A stretch of DNA of 64,000 nt from positions 1 to 64,000 of the forward strand of contig NZ_JANFQO010000020.1 in NCBI RefSeq assembly GCF_024437735.1, in the 5' to 3' direction. Below the pieces are notes generated by a model. The model was not told the origin of the DNA. It was given only the letters and a program-made list of their open reading frames with translations, and ran no database searches. Each line of letters opens with the position of its first letter. Position 1 is the stretch's first letter. Source of the DNA: Tahibacter harae. GTDB lineage: Bacteria > Pseudomonadota > Gammaproteobacteria > Xanthomonadales > Rhodanobacteraceae. Both the position numbers and the translations under genes were made by a program. This document shows positions 37,258-48,327 of the stretch, piece by piece.

Positions 37258-37986
37258 ATGACCGTGCGCGCGCTTCCCGTGGAGATCTGCCTGGACTGCG
37301 GCCCGCACCTGGCCGCCGACTGCGCCGCGGCCGCCGCGGGCGGCGCGCACAGCATCGAACTCTGCCGCGACATGGCCGCGCAGGGTCTCACGCCCGGCGC
37401 CGCCGATCTGGCCGCGGCGCGGGCGCAGTTTCCGCGCGCCGGCCTGTATCCCATGATCCGGCCGCGCCGCGGCGATTTCGATTACTCCGGCGCCGAGATC
37501 GCGCTGATGCTCGAACAGATCGCCCAGGCCGCCGGCCAGGGCGCGGACGGCGTGGTGTTCGGCGCACTGCGCGGCGGCGCACTCGATACCGCCGCCCTCG
37601 CCCGCCTTTTCGCCGCGGCACGCATGCGCGGCCTGCGCAGCACCTTCCACCGCGCCTTCGATGCGCTGGACGATGCAGCCGCCGGGCTGGAAACACTCAT
37701 CGGCCTCGGCGCCGACCGCATCATGAGCAGCGGCACGCGCTGGGGCAGCAGCGGCGGCGCCGTGGCCGGCGCGCAGCGGCTGGCCGCGCTGATTGCACAG
37801 GCGGACGGGCGCGTGGAGGTCGTGCTTGGCGGCGGCATCGCCGCGGCGACGCTTGCGGCATTGCTTGAACAGCTGCCGCACACCGGGGCGGTATCGCTGC
37901 ACGCCTACGGCTCGGTGCTGAGCGCCGGGCGCGTCGACGCCGGCAAAGTGGCCGAGCTGGTCCGGATGGCGCAAATCGCCGGCTGA
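37258..37986 (+). CDS. cutC: CutC-family protein
   Basis: The 242-residue TIM-barrel protein matches CutC, historically linked to copper homeostasis, though its biochemical role is unresolved. Signatures are [54 protein letters not shown] and [12 protein letters not shown]. Full family length. It is followed by yceH on the same strand with 80 bases between; the TGA of cutC overlaps an in-frame ATG for a longer YceH. Confidence 0.9.
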   Translation: MTVRALPVEICLDCGPHLAADCAAAAAGGAHSIELCRDMAAQGLTPGAADLAAARAQFPRAGLYPMIRPRRGDFDYSGAEIALMLEQIAQAAGQGADGVVFGALRGGALDTAALARLFAAARMRGLRSTFHRAFDALDDAAAGLETLIGLGADRIMSSGTRWGSSGGAVAGAQRLAALIAQADGRVEVVLGGGIAAATLAALLEQLPHTGAVSLHAYGSVLSAGRVDAGKVAELVRMAQIAG

Positions 37987-38066
37987 TGGCGCGACAACGG
38001 CGGATCGCCACATCGGCGCAGCCGTTTTGCGTCTACCATGCAGCCCTCTCGCCGCCGGAGCCCGCC

Positions 38067-38741
38067 GTGACCCAGGACGAAACGCAGGAAAACCGCAGCG
38101 CCTTGCTGGAACCCATCGAAGCCCGCGTACTGGGCTGCCTGGTGGAGAAAGCCGCCACCACGCCCGAGGTCTATCCGCTCACGCTCAATGCGGTGGTCTC
38201 GGCCTGCAACCAGAAATCCAACCGCGACCCGGTGCTGGAACTGGAACCCGGCGCCGTCGGCCACGCGCTGCGCCAGCTCGAAGGCAAGCGCCTGGTGGTG
38301 GGCTCGCTGTCGGCGCGGGCCTCGCGCTACGAGCACCGCATGGACCAGGTGCTCAATATCACCCCGCGCCAGCGCGCCCTGCTCGCCCTGCTGATGCTGC
38401 GCGGCCCGCAGACGGCGCCGGAGCTGCTGACCCGCAGCGAACGCCTCGCCGATTTCCCCGGCCTGGACGAAGTGCGCGCCACTCTGGAACGCCTGGCCCA
38501 GCGCGAACCGCCCATGACCGTGCGCCTACCGCGCAGCGGCGGCCAGCGCGAAGACCGCTACATGCACCTGCTGTGCGGCGAGGTGAACCTGGACACGCTG
38601 GCCGCCGCGAGCGGCGGCGACAATGCCGGCAGCAGCGCGCAGGCACTGGAATCGCGCATAGAACAGCTGGAAGCCCTGGTCGACGCCCTGCAGCAGCGGC
38701 TCAACCATATCGAGCAGCGCGTAGGTTCCGATTCCGAATAG
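38067..38741 (+). CDS. yceH: YceH/DUF480-family protein
   Basis: The 224-residue protein contains two winged-helix units, seen in LEPIEARVLGCLVEKAATTPEVYPLTLNAV and LTRSERLADFPGLDEVRATL, and a C-terminal coiled coil (ESRIEQLEALVDALQQRLNH). Function is not established for the family. The start is GTG at 38067, with GGAG six bases upstream. An ATG at 37986 that overlaps the cutC stop as TGATG would add 27 residues not seen in the family. Confidence 0.88.
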   Translation: MTQDETQENRSALLEPIEARVLGCLVEKAATTPEVYPLTLNAVVSACNQKSNRDPVLELEPGAVGHALRQLEGKRLVVGSLSARASRYEHRMDQVLNITPRQRALLALLMLRGPQTAPELLTRSERLADFPGLDEVRATLERLAQREPPMTVRLPRSGGQREDRYMHLLCGEVNLDTLAAASGGDNAGSSAQALESRIEQLEALVDALQQRLNHIEQRVGSDSE

Positions 38742-38765
38742 CGCGCGGCGCATATCCGCCGCAGC

Positions 38766-38814
38766 GGGATTCGGGATTCGGGATTCGGGATTCGGGATTC
38801 GGGATTCGGGATTC
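38766..38814. repeat. Perfect tandem array, seven copies of GGGATTC
   Basis: Forty-nine bases consist of exactly seven uninterrupted GGGATTC units, 24 bases after the yceH stop. Single or double copies of the same word (or its complement GAATCCC) recur in other spacers of the window, for example 46503-46520 and 61835-61880. Confidence 0.95.
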
Positions 38815-38891
38815 GCAGCGAGTGTGCGGCGGAATCCAAGGTTTCCGGCAAGCGAAATTTGCCGGATTTCTTCGAGAAGAAGCGAAAAACT

Positions 38892-39078
38892 CCCTCTCCC
38901 CCAAGCTCACTTGGGGGAGAGGGCTGGGGTGAGGGGGCGACGATCAACGCGCCTCACCGCTGGATTTTCGCCGAAAAATTCAATAGACGAAGAACCGCGA
39001 AAACCGAACTCCATCGCCGGCTGAAGCGCCGCCCCTCACCCAACCCCTCTCCCCCAAACAAGTCTGGGGGAGAGGGCT
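38892..39078. repeat. Dispersed intergenic repeat, copy B
   Basis: This is the most complete copy. It starts with the hairpin CCCTCTCCCCCAAG/CTTGGGGGAGAGGG, continues with GGCTGGGGTGAGGGGGC and an interior matching copy A, and closes with GCCCCTCACCCAACCCCTC and a second hairpin CTCTCCCCCA/TGGGGGAGAG. It is flanked by the heptamer array. Confidence 0.85.
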
Positions 39079-39125
39079 AACGGCAAAGATTCCCAGCCCC
39101 GGCAGCCCACCCGCAGGCGCGCAAT

Positions 39126-40061
39126 TCACGCCAGCTTGATCTCCCTCAACCGCTCCATCAGATACTCATGCGAGGTGATCGACGTCGAATACCGCCGGGG
39201 ATTCCCCTCCGAAACACAGCAATCCAACGGATCGAGCACCACGTCCGGATTCGGATGCAGGAAGAACGGCACCGAATACCGCGGCTTGCGCGCCAGCTCC
39301 CCCGGCGGATTCACCACCCGGTGCGTAGTCGACGGATACACATGGTTGGTCAGCCGCTGCAGCATGTCGCCGATGTTCACCACGATGGTGTCCTCGGCCG
39401 AGGTGAACGGCACCCATTCGCCGGTGCGCGACTTCACTTCCAGGCCGGCCGCGCTGGCGCCGACCAGCAGGGTGATGAAATTGATGTCCTCGTGCGCGCC
39501 GGCGCGCACGTTGGGGATGTCATCCGCGGTGATCGGCGGATAGTGGATGGGGCGCAGGATGGAATTGCCCGAATCCGTCTTGTTCTCGAAGAAATTCTCC
39601 GGCAGGCCGATATGCAGGGCCAGCGCGCGCAGCACGCGCGTACCGAGCTGGTCCAGCGCGGTATAAAGGCCGTAGCCGTAGTCGCGGAAGCCGGCGATCT
39701 CCTCGGGCCACAGGTTGGGCGGCATCACGTCGGCGAAGCGCGAATCGCGCGGGATCTCGCGGCCAATGTGCCAGAACTCTTTCAGGTCGGGATATTTGGA
39801 ATCTTTCGCAGTTTCCACACCGAACGGGGTATAGCCGCGCGCGCCGCCGCTGCCCTTGATGTGGTACTTCATCTTGGTTTCGGCCGGCAGGGCGAAGAAG
39901 GCGCGGAAGCGGTCGTAGGCGCCGTCGATGAGTTCCGCGCTGATGCCGTGGCCGCGGATACCGGCAAAGCCCCATTCGCGATAGGCCGCACCGAGTTCGG
40001 CGACGAAAGCATCGCGGTCGCTGTCGTAGCGGCGGATGTCCAGAGTTGGGATGGCTGACAT
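39126..40061 (-). CDS. 2-oxoglutarate/Fe(II)-dependent oxygenase, isopenicillin N synthase-like
   Basis: The 311-residue enzyme has the N-terminal DIOX_N domain (PTLDIRRYDSDRDAFVAELG) and a jelly roll with the iron triad His-x-Asp in AHEDINFITLL and His in STTHRVVNPP, followed by the 2-oxoglutarate/substrate-binding R-x-S in RYSVPFFLHP. This branch is common in bacteria and acts on unknown small molecules, not penicillins. It stands between a repeat-bearing spacer and glmM, with 84 bases to glmM. ATG at 40061 is preferred although the Shine-Dalgarno is weak. Confidence 0.88.
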   Translation of the reverse strand: MSAIPTLDIRRYDSDRDAFVAELGAAYREWGFAGIRGHGISAELIDGAYDRFRAFFALPAETKMKYHIKGSGGARGYTPFGVETAKDSKYPDLKEFWHIGREIPRDSRFADVMPPNLWPEEIAGFRDYGYGLYTALDQLGTRVLRALALHIGLPENFFENKTDSGNSILRPIHYPPITADDIPNVRAGAHEDINFITLLVGASAAGLEVKSRTGEWVPFTSAEDTIVVNIGDMLQRLTNHVYPSTTHRVVNPPGELARKPRYSVPFFLHPNPDVVLDPLDCCVSEGNPRRYSTSITSHEYLMERLREIKLA

Positions 40062-40145
40062 GGTTGGCGTTCCGAAACAGGAGGACAACGACGGCGCCAG
40101 GGCGCCGCTGCGGGAGCGCCGCCGCCGCGGCGGCGCAGGCCAGAT

Positions 40146-41498
40146 TCAGGCGGGTTCCGTGGCCGCGGATTCTACGGCGCGCGCGAGCCGGCCGGCCAGC
40201 GCGTCCACCAGGGCGGCGTCGGCTGCTTCTATGGTCACGCGCACCAGGGGCTCGGTGCCGGAGGCGCGCAGCACCAGGCGGCCGCGGCCTTCCAGTTCCT
40301 GTTCCACGGCGGCGCGTTCGGCCAGCACGCGGGCATGCTGCAGCAGACGGCCGCCGTCGGCGACGCGCACGTTGCGGGTGATCTGCGGCAGGCGCTCCCA
40401 GCCGGCGCAGCAGGCGGCCAGGCTCTGGCCGCGGCGCACCAGCACTTCCAGCACCTGCAGCGCGCTGACCAGGCCGTCGCCGGTGGAGGCGCGGTCCAGG
40501 CAGAGGATATGGCCCGACGCTTCGCCGCCGAGCACGCCGGCGGTTTCCTTCAGCGTCTGCGTCACATAGCGGTCGCCAACCTTGGCGCGCAGGAAGCCGA
40601 TGCCGGCTGCGGCGAAGGCGCGCTCCAGGCCGTAGTTGGTCATCAGCGTGCCGACGACAGGGCCGCGCAGGCGGCCGCTGTTCTGCCAGTCCACCGCCAG
40701 CACGTAGAGGATGTCGTCGCCGTCGACCAGACGGCCCTGGTGATCGACGAACTGCACCCGGTCGCCGTCGCCATCGAAGGCGATGCCCAGGTCGGCGCCC
40801 TGCTCCACCACGGCGCGCTGCAGGGCCGCCGGGTGGGTGGAGCCGCAGTCGCGGTTGATGTTCAAGCCGTCGGGCTGGGTGCCGATGGTGCTGACGCGGG
40901 CGCCCAGTTCCTCGAACAGCTTGGGCGCGATCTGGTAGGTGGCGCCGTGGGCGCAGTCGATCACCAGCTTGAGGCCGCGCAGGCTCAGGTCCTGGGGAAA
41001 GGTGGAGTTGCAGAATTCGGCGTAGCGCGTGGCGGCGTCGTTGACCCGCGCGGCCTTGCCGATGCGCTCGGAGGGCACGGTGACGAAGGGGGCGTCGAGT
41101 TCCTCCTCGATCGCCGCCTCGACTTCGTCGGCGAGCTTCTCGCCCGCGCCGGAAAAGAACTTGATGCCGTTGTCCTGGTGCGGGTTGTGCGAGGCGCTGA
41201 TGACGATGCCGGCGCTGGCGCGCAGGCTGCGGGTCAGGTAGGCCACCGCCGGCGTGGGCATGGGGCCGAGCAGGCGCACGTTGGCGCCGGCGGCGACCAG
41301 GCCGGCCTCCAGGGCGGATTCGAACATGTAGCCGGAGATGCGCGTGTCCTTGCCGATCACCACGGTGGCGACGCCGTCCGGACCGGTCAGCACGCGCCCG
41401 GCGGCGCGGCCCAGCTTGAGCATGAATTCGGCCGTGATAGGCCATTCGCCCACGTGGCCGCGGATGCCGTCGGTGCCGAAATACTTGCGCTTGCTCAT
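40146..41498 (-). CDS. glmM: Phosphoglucosamine mutase
   Basis: The 450-residue enzyme converts glucosamine-6-phosphate to glucosamine-1-phosphate for UDP-GlcNAc synthesis. It has the start motif [14 protein letters not shown], the phosphoserine loop [15 protein letters not shown], the metal loop DGDGDR and the phosphate-binding [11 protein letters not shown]. Full family length. It lies downstream of folP, in the conserved rlmE-ftsH-folP-glmM order. Confidence 0.95.
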   Translation of the reverse strand: MSKRKYFGTDGIRGHVGEWPITAEFMLKLGRAAGRVLTGPDGVATVVIGKDTRISGYMFESALEAGLVAAGANVRLLGPMPTPAVAYLTRSLRASAGIVISASHNPHQDNGIKFFSGAGEKLADEVEAAIEEELDAPFVTVPSERIGKAARVNDAATRYAEFCNSTFPQDLSLRGLKLVIDCAHGATYQIAPKLFEELGARVSTIGTQPDGLNINRDCGSTHPAALQRAVVEQGADLGIAFDGDGDRVQFVDHQGRLVDGDDILYVLAVDWQNSGRLRGPVVGTLMTNYGLERAFAAAGIGFLRAKVGDRYVTQTLKETAGVLGGEASGHILCLDRASTGDGLVSALQVLEVLVRRGQSLAACCAGWERLPQITRNVRVADGGRLLQHARVLAERAAVEQELEGRGRLVLRASGTEPLVRVTIEAADAALVDALAGRLARAVESAATEPA

Positions 41499-41781
41499 GC
41501 CGGGGTTCCGCGGGAAATGGTCGGCAAGCATAACGCGGGGCGAGCGGCGGCGCCTCCCGGGTGCGGAACGGGGTGCGCCGGAACGGCTGCGGAAACGGTT
41601 GTTTGCAGGCGGGCAGCCCGTGGCGCGGGGGCTTGCGCCGGGGCCGATGCCATCGCGCGCCGGCGGATACCTGGGCGCAGGCGCCGCATGGCTTGGGATG
41701 CCGGCCGCCTGCCACCCGGGGCGCAGGAACAGCGAATCGCCGTTGCCCGCTCCCGTTCGCGGCAAAGCGGCAATCCTGCGT

Positions 41782-42672
41782 CTACTCGTCGTCACCCCAG
41801 CGCGGTGCCCGGGGCGCCGGCTTGCGCAGCACCGCCGGATTGGCCACCGGCGCCCATACACGCAGCGCATCCACGGTCGCCGCCACGTCGTGCACGCGCA
41901 CGATGGCGGCGCCGCGCTGCACCGCGATCAGGGCGGCGGCGACCGAGGCGTGTATGCGTTCGGCCGGGTCGCTGCGGCCGCTGAGCGTGCCGAGGAAGGA
42001 CTTGCGCGACAGGCCGGCCAGCAGCGGCACGCCCAGGTTGCTGAACTGCTGCAGCTCGCGCAGCAGGCTGAGGTTGTGTTCCAGGGTCTTGCCGAAGCCG
42101 AAGCCCGGATCGACCAGCAGGCGCTTGCGCGGAATGCCGGACAGCTCGCAGGTGAAGAGGCGGTCGGCGAGGAAGCGCTTGATGTCGGCGACCACTTCGT
42201 CGTACTGCGGGTCGGCCTGCATGTCGCGCGGCTGTCCCTGCATGTGCATCAGGCAGACCGGCACCTGCAGCTCGGCCGCGGCCTCCAGCGCGCCGTCCTG
42301 GCGCAGGGCGTAGACGTCGTTGATCAGGCCGGCGCCGGCTTCCACGGCCGCACGCATCACCGCGGGCTTGGAGGTATCGACGGAAATCGGCACGCGGCCG
42401 TCCTGGGCCAGCGCACGGATCACCGGCACGACACGGCGCAGTTCTTCCTCGGCAGTCACCGCCGCGGCGCCGGGGCGGGTGGATTCACCGCCGACGTCGA
42501 GCAGGTCCGCGCCTTCCTCGATCAGACGCAGGCCGTGGGCGATGGCTGCACTGGCATCGAAATGCGCGCCGCCGTCGGAGAACGAATCCGGCGTGACATT
42601 GACGATGCCGCAGACCAAGGGGCGATCAAGCACCAGCTCGCGGCCGGCGCAGTCCAGCGTGGGGTGGATCAT
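41782..42672 (-). CDS. folP: Dihydropteroate synthase
   Basis: The 296-residue enzyme joins p-aminobenzoate to the pterin in folate synthesis. It has [40 protein letters not shown] and GLSRKSFLG, all the sulfonamide-target signature sequences. The AGGAG Shine-Dalgarno lies six bases before the ATG. It follows ftsH in the usual order, but 371 bases of repeat-bearing spacer separate them. The sequence upstream of the ATG stays open to 43560, but that extension overlaps ftsH antisense frames and is not coding. Confidence 0.95.
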   Translation of the reverse strand: MIHPTLDCAGRELVLDRPLVCGIVNVTPDSFSDGGAHFDASAAIAHGLRLIEEGADLLDVGGESTRPGAAAVTAEEELRRVVPVIRALAQDGRVPISVDTSKPAVMRAAVEAGAGLINDVYALRQDGALEAAAELQVPVCLMHMQGQPRDMQADPQYDEVVADIKRFLADRLFTCELSGIPRKRLLVDPGFGFGKTLEHNLSLLRELQQFSNLGVPLLAGLSRKSFLGTLSGRSDPAERIHASVAAALIAVQRGAAIVRVHDVAATVDALRVWAPVANPAVLRKPAPRAPRWGDDE

Positions 42673-43043
42673 GTCTTTCTCCTGCGCCAAGGCTGCACAT
42701 TGTCCATCAATGCAAAAGGCCGCAATTGCGGCCTCTGCTTCCGCCGCAAGAGACGGCGAGCGGGTTTTCAGCTCCCACTCCTCCGACAGCGTCGGGGGAG
42801 AGGATTGGGTGAGGGGGCAACGTTTCCGTTCGCCGGCAGACGGTTTTTCGCCTGCGCATCGAAAGGACGAAAACCCGGCGGCGAAGCTGATTTCAGCGTT
42901 GCCCCTTACCCTGCCCTCTCCCCCAAGCAAGCTTGGGGGAGAGGGTGCGTCTGCCGCTGGCGCGGCGGGTTCATGGCGTCCCGCCTTCAGCTCCGCCCCA
43001 AGACGCGGACGGCAGGAAGGCCGGGCTCCCGATGGCGCGGTTC
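42673..43043. other. ftsH-folP spacer containing a dispersed repeat
   Basis: This 371-base stretch is longer than usual for the ftsH-folP junction. It carries copy C of the palindrome-ended repeat, and no gene. A short GC hairpin GGCCGCAATTGCGGCC at 42719-42734 sits near folP without a T-run. Confidence 0.7.
42781..42957. repeat. Dispersed intergenic repeat, copy C
   Basis: The ends match copies A and B: GGGGGAGAGGATTGGGTGAGGGGGC on the left, and GCCCCTTACCCTGCCCTCTCC with the palindrome CTCTCCCCCAAGCAAGCTTGG on the right. The interior has diverged, keeping only short words such as TTTTTCGCC. It interrupts the ftsH-folP junction. Confidence 0.75.
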
Positions 43044-44975
<1,932 letters not shown>

Positions 44976-44986
44976 CAAAACACTCC

Positions 44987-45607
44987 TTACGCGCGCCGGC
45001 CCCGGGCCAGTGCATAGACTTCGTTGGAACGCGCCCGCGAAGCCTTGGGTTTACGGATGCTGACGCGGGTGAACGCCGTCCGCAAGTTTCTAACGTACTC
45101 GTCGAAACCGACACCTTGGAACAGCTTGATCAGGAAATCGCCGCCGGGCTTGAGCCAGCGGCTGGCGAAATCCAGCGCCAGCTCGGACAGATGCATGGCG
45201 CGTGCCTGATCAACCAGGTCCACGCCGCTCATATTGGGGGCCATGTCCGACAGTACAAGATCCACGGGGGCGCCCTGCAGTCGCGCCTCCAGCTCGGCCA
45301 GCACGCTGTCCTCGCGGAAATCGCCGCAGATGAAATCCACGCCGGAAATGCCCTGCATCGGCAGGATGTCGAGCGCAACAATACGGCCGCAGCCCTTGAG
45401 TCTTTCGTTGACCAGCTGCGACCAGCCGCCGGGCGCGGCACCCAGGTCGACCACGGTCATGCCCGGCTTGAGCAGGTCGTCGCGCTCCAGCAGTTCGTCC
45501 AGCTTGAAGACGGCGCGCGAGCGGTAGCCCTCGGCCTGGGCCTTCTTGACGAAGGGATCCTTGAAATGTTCCTGCAGCCAGCGCTGGCTGCTCTTGCTGC
45601 GTGACAT
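44987..45607 (-). CDS. rlmE: 23S rRNA 2'-O-ribose U2552 methyltransferase
   Basis: The 206-residue SAM-dependent enzyme methylates U2552 in the ribosomal A loop. It has the SAM motif [15 protein letters not shown], the catalytic K-D-K-E tetrad suggested by [27 protein letters not shown] and [10 protein letters not shown]. It is divergent from yhbY and is followed by ftsH 11 bases on. Confidence 0.94.
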   Translation of the reverse strand: MSRSKSSQRWLQEHFKDPFVKKAQAEGYRSRAVFKLDELLERDDLLKPGMTVVDLGAAPGGWSQLVNERLKGCGRIVALDILPMQGISGVDFICGDFREDSVLAELEARLQGAPVDLVLSDMAPNMSGVDLVDQARAMHLSELALDFASRWLKPGGDFLIKLFQGVGFDEYVRNLRTAFTRVSIRKPKASRARSNEVYALARGRRA

Positions 45608-45824
45608 GGGAAGGCTTCGGGGTGGCTGCGCGGACGCAGCGGGGATGCGGGCCGCGCATGATACCCTGTCGCCCTGCCTGCGGTGCAGCGCCGCGTCGGT
45701 CCGGCCAGGAGCTGAACCCGGGCCGCCGGTCCGCGCGGCCCCGCCGTGCCGTGGCGCCAGGCCTGCATCCTGCCGCGGCGCCGCAACCACCGAATTCCCA
45801 CTCAGCCAAAGGTTTTCCCCATCC
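45608..45824. promoter_or_regulatory. Divergent rlmE/yhbY promoter region
   Basis: The 217-bp region must carry promoters for both operons. No clear promoter hexamers or heat-shock sigma-32 boxes (CTTGAA-N14-CCCCAT type) are recognisable. Confidence 0.4.
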
Positions 45825-46121
45825 ATGCCACTGAGCAATAGCCAGCGCCGCTACCTGCGCGGCCTCGCCCACGATCTCAAGCCCGTCATCCTGGTCGGCG
45901 CCAAGGGCATCACCGACGCCCTGGTGCAGGAATGCAGCCTGGCCCTGGACCATCACGAACTGGTCAAGGTGCGCATTCCCGCCGAAGACCGCGAGGACTT
46001 CGCCGCCCAGGCCGCCCAGCTGGCCGAGGCGACCAAGGCAGAGACCGTGCAAACCATTGGCCGGACAGTGGTTTATTTCCGCCGCAACGCGGAAAAGCCG
46101 GTCATAGCCCTGCCCCGCTGA
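45825..46121 (+). CDS. yhbY: YhbY/CRM-domain RNA-binding protein
   Basis: The 98-residue protein has a single CRM domain, including [21 protein letters not shown], the GxxG-like loop and [13 protein letters not shown]. YhbY associates with pre-50S particles in E. coli. ATG at 45825 has AAGG 13 bases upstream. It is followed three bases later by the Mth938-like gene and is divergent from rlmE, the arrangement found in many gammaproteobacteria. Confidence 0.93.
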   Translation: MPLSNSQRRYLRGLAHDLKPVILVGAKGITDALVQECSLALDHHELVKVRIPAEDREDFAAQAAQLAEATKAETVQTIGRTVVYFRRNAEKPVIALPR

Positions 46122-46124
46122 GCC

Positions 46125-46505
46125 ATGCAGCTGTCCCTTAATCGGCCGGGCGAATACCTGTTTATCCGCCGCGTCGGCGCCGCGGCGATCACCGTGGTCG
46201 ACCGCGACCTGGAGCGCAGCTTCGTGCTGGCGCCCGACCGGGCCATCGAAGACTGGCCCGTGACCGACGTGAAAACCCTGGACGCGGTCGCCGTCGCTCC
46301 CATCCTGGAACTCAAGCCGGCGGTGGTGATCCTCGGCAGCGGCCCGCGCACCGTCTTCCCGCCGCAGGCCGTGCTGGCCGAATTCCTCAAGCGCGGCATA
46401 GGCATAGAAGTGATGGACAACGCCGCCGCGGCGCGCACCTTCAATGTGCTGGCGAGCGAGGGGCGCAAGGTGGTCGGGGCGTTTGTGCTTGGGGGCCGGC
46501 AGTAG
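46125..46505 (+). CDS. Mth938-like (DUF498) protein
   Basis: The 126-residue protein has the Mth938/NDUFAF3-like fold, recognisable from VDRDLERSFVLAPDRAIEDW, VVILGSGPRTVFPP and LKRGIGIEVMDNAAAARTFN. Function is not known in bacteria. It follows yhbY by three bases and is probably co-translated. Confidence 0.85.
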   Translation: MQLSLNRPGEYLFIRRVGAAAITVVDRDLERSFVLAPDRAIEDWPVTDVKTLDAVAVAPILELKPAVVILGSGPRTVFPPQAVLAEFLKRGIGIEVMDNAAAARTFNVLASEGRKVVGAFVLGGRQ

Positions 46506-46643
46506 GGATTCGTTATCCGGGATCCGCAAAAGCGGGAGCGGGAATTAGCTGGCCGGGTCTTGTCCAGGCCGGGCTTTCCGGCAACCCGCCTCGCTGCGCT
46601 CATTCCGATCCGCTCTCACGAACCCCGGAACAACGAATCTGCC
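46506..46643. other. Convergent spacer with GGGATTC-like words
   Basis: GGGATTCG and CCGGGATCCG occur on one side and CCGAATCCCGG on the other. The spacer lies between the converging Mth938-like gene and rpoS. It could fold back on itself, but shows no T-run terminator. Confidence 0.5.
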
Positions 46644-47552
46644 CTACGAGTCCCCGACCCCATATCCCGAATCCCGGCCGATCCGTCGCAGCCGTGCCAG
46701 CGCCTCCACCTGGATCTGCCTCACCCGCTCGCGGGTAAGGCCGAGTTCGGCGGCGATCTCGGCCAGGGTCTGGGCGACATTGCCGGCCAGGCCGTAGCGG
46801 CGCTCCAGCACCAGGCGCTGGCGCGGATTGAGCCGGGCCAGCCATTCGGCCAGGCGGCCTCCGGCCAGGTCGGTCAGTTCGGCGCCGCCGGCACTGGATT
46901 CAGCCGCGATCTGTTCGACCAGGGCGCGGTCGTCGGCCTCGGACATGGGCGCGTCCAGCGAGCGGATTTCCTCGGTGACGCAGAACAGCGCCGCCACTTC
47001 GCTGCAGGATTTGTTCAGCGCCTGGGCCAGTTCGTCCTGGGTGGGCTGGCGGCCCAGGCTCAGCAGCAGTTCGCGCCGCGCGCGCAGGGCCTGGGCCAAT
47101 TCGCGCAGCACGTGCACCGGCACGCGCACGGTGCGGCCCTGCTGCATCAGCGCGCGCTGCACTGATTCGCGTATCCACCAGGTGGCGTAGGTGGAGAAGC
47201 GCAGGCCGCGGGCCGGATCGAATTTCTCCACCGCGCGGATCAGGCCCAGGTTGCCCTCGGCGATCAGGTCCAGCAGCGGCACGCCGCGGCCCACGTAGCT
47301 GCGCGCGACGGCGACGACCAGCCGCAGGTTGGCCTCGATCATCTGCCGCCGCGCCTCGACATCGCCGTGCGCGACCCGCTCGCCCAGGGCGCGTTCGCCG
47401 CCGGCATCGAGCAGCGGGATCAGGCCGATTTCATTCAGATAGGCGCTGGTGGAATTGCGCGTCTCGTCGCCCTGCGGCGGCTCGATCACATCGAGCAGCG
47501 CCAGCATGTCATCGGTATCCAGCGACGGTTCTTCGCGCAGCGGTGAACTCAT
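46644..47552 (-). CDS. rpoS: RNA polymerase sigma factor RpoS
   Basis: The 302-residue sigma-70 family factor of stationary phase and general stress lies downstream of nlpD, as expected for RpoS. Region 1.2 is STSAYLNEIGLIPLLDAGG, region 2 has ANLRLVVAVARSYVGRGVP and GLIRAVEKFDPARGLRFSTY, and then WWIRESVQRALMQQGRTVRV. Region 4.2 has ELGLTRERVRQIQVEALARL. ATG at 47552 has no strong Shine-Dalgarno. RpoS level is controlled at several steps in other gammaproteobacteria; here a 775-base spacer upstream is the place to look. Confidence 0.93.
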   Translation of the reverse strand: MSSPLREEPSLDTDDMLALLDVIEPPQGDETRNSTSAYLNEIGLIPLLDAGGERALGERVAHGDVEARRQMIEANLRLVVAVARSYVGRGVPLLDLIAEGNLGLIRAVEKFDPARGLRFSTYATWWIRESVQRALMQQGRTVRVPVHVLRELAQALRARRELLLSLGRQPTQDELAQALNKSCSEVAALFCVTEEIRSLDAPMSEADDRALVEQIAAESSAGGAELTDLAGGRLAEWLARLNPRQRLVLERRYGLAGNVAQTLAEIAAELGLTRERVRQIQVEALARLRRIGRDSGYGVGDS

Positions 47553-48327
47553 TGCGCCAGCATACTCTCAAGACCGGGATTGGGGATTGGGGACGCGGGC
47601 TCCGCAAGCGCACGCAGCCCGGATGCCGGCGGAAATGCGGCCGCCTGCCGTTGCCGGATCGCCAGAAATTGCATCGCCGCTGGTACGTCTTGCTGTGCCT
47701 GCAATGCCCCCGGATCGCAGCAGGACATATATCGGAAAAACGCCGTACATCAGCTCAAGCGAACGGGCCAGAGGCGAAGATCCGGACGGCGGAAAAGAAA
47801 AAATTGGATACAGCGATTCACAGCGCCGTGCCATCGGGCTGCAAATCGCAGCGGTTGCGGTTGCGGCGGCGGCGCGATTGCTGCGGGTCGGGCACCCGCT
47901 TCTTCAGCGGCTCCGGATTCGTTTGAGAGCATCCGGCAATCGCCAGCTCCATGCACTCGCATCCAGCTTCAGGCCCCCAATGGATTCGATCCGTCCAACT
48001 TCTACGCCAACTTCAGGACACCCATGGATTCGGCTTGGGCGCCTGCTTCAGAACGCCCACCGACCAAGCGCCAACTTCAGGACAACCAGGCACCGCACCG
48101 CCCATCCCGGTCTCAGGACAACGTGAGTACACCCCGGCGTTTCAGAACACCTCAAGATCCGATTCGGGAAGATCCAATTCGGGACACCCGGGAATTGCAA
48201 GCCCGGCCCTCCGGTTTCGGCAACTTGAGGACACCCACGAATCCGAATGAACTCGGGTGATTCGAGAACACCCCGCAGCCAACTGCCGCCTAAGCCGACG
48301 CCCGCCTCCAGAATCCCATCCCCGGCC
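47553..48327. promoter_or_regulatory. Long nlpD-rpoS spacer, presumed rpoS promoter and leader
   Basis: The 775-base spacer between two minus-strand genes has no convincing coding frame; the longest frames end with proline- and serine-rich translation. The half next to nlpD holds degenerate repeats (48-base-scale, see the repeat entry). The half next to rpoS begins with CCGGGATTGGGGATTGGGG at 47572-47590. No -35/-10 pair is obvious, so the rpoS transcription start remains unplaced; it may also lie inside nlpD, as in E. coli. Confidence 0.55.
47960..48295. repeat. Degenerate repeats built on ACTTCAGGACACCCATGGATTCG
   Basis: About ten irregular copies appear: GCTTCAGGCCCCCAATGGATT, ACTTCAGGACACCCATGGATT, GCTTCAGAACGCCCACC, ACTTCAGGACAACCAGGC, TCTCAGGACAACGTGAG, TTTCAGAACACCTCAAG, ATTCGGGACACCCGGG, ACTTGAGGACACCCACGAATC and ATTCGAGAACACCCCGC. 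Spacing varies, so this is not a regular satellite or CRISPR array. Confidence 0.7.

Larger units (their letters stand above)
38742..39125. other. Repeat-bearing spacer downstream of yceH
   Basis: The spacer holds the heptamer array at 38766-38814 and a palindrome-ended repeat at 38892-39078. No gene is present. The palindromes may double as transcription terminators for the converging yceH and oxygenase genes, but they lack T-runs. Confidence 0.7.

Noticed and set aside
37986-38741. A longer YceH starting at the TGATG overlap with cutC
   Set aside because: It would add 27 residues without family support, and GGAG favours the GTG at 38067.
38766-38814. A CRISPR-like array
   Set aside because: Units are seven bases with no spacers, so it is a simple tandem repeat.
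47960-48295. A CRISPR array or small repeat-protein gene
   Set aside because: Units are irregular and degenerate, with no consistent spacers and no long in-frame repeat.
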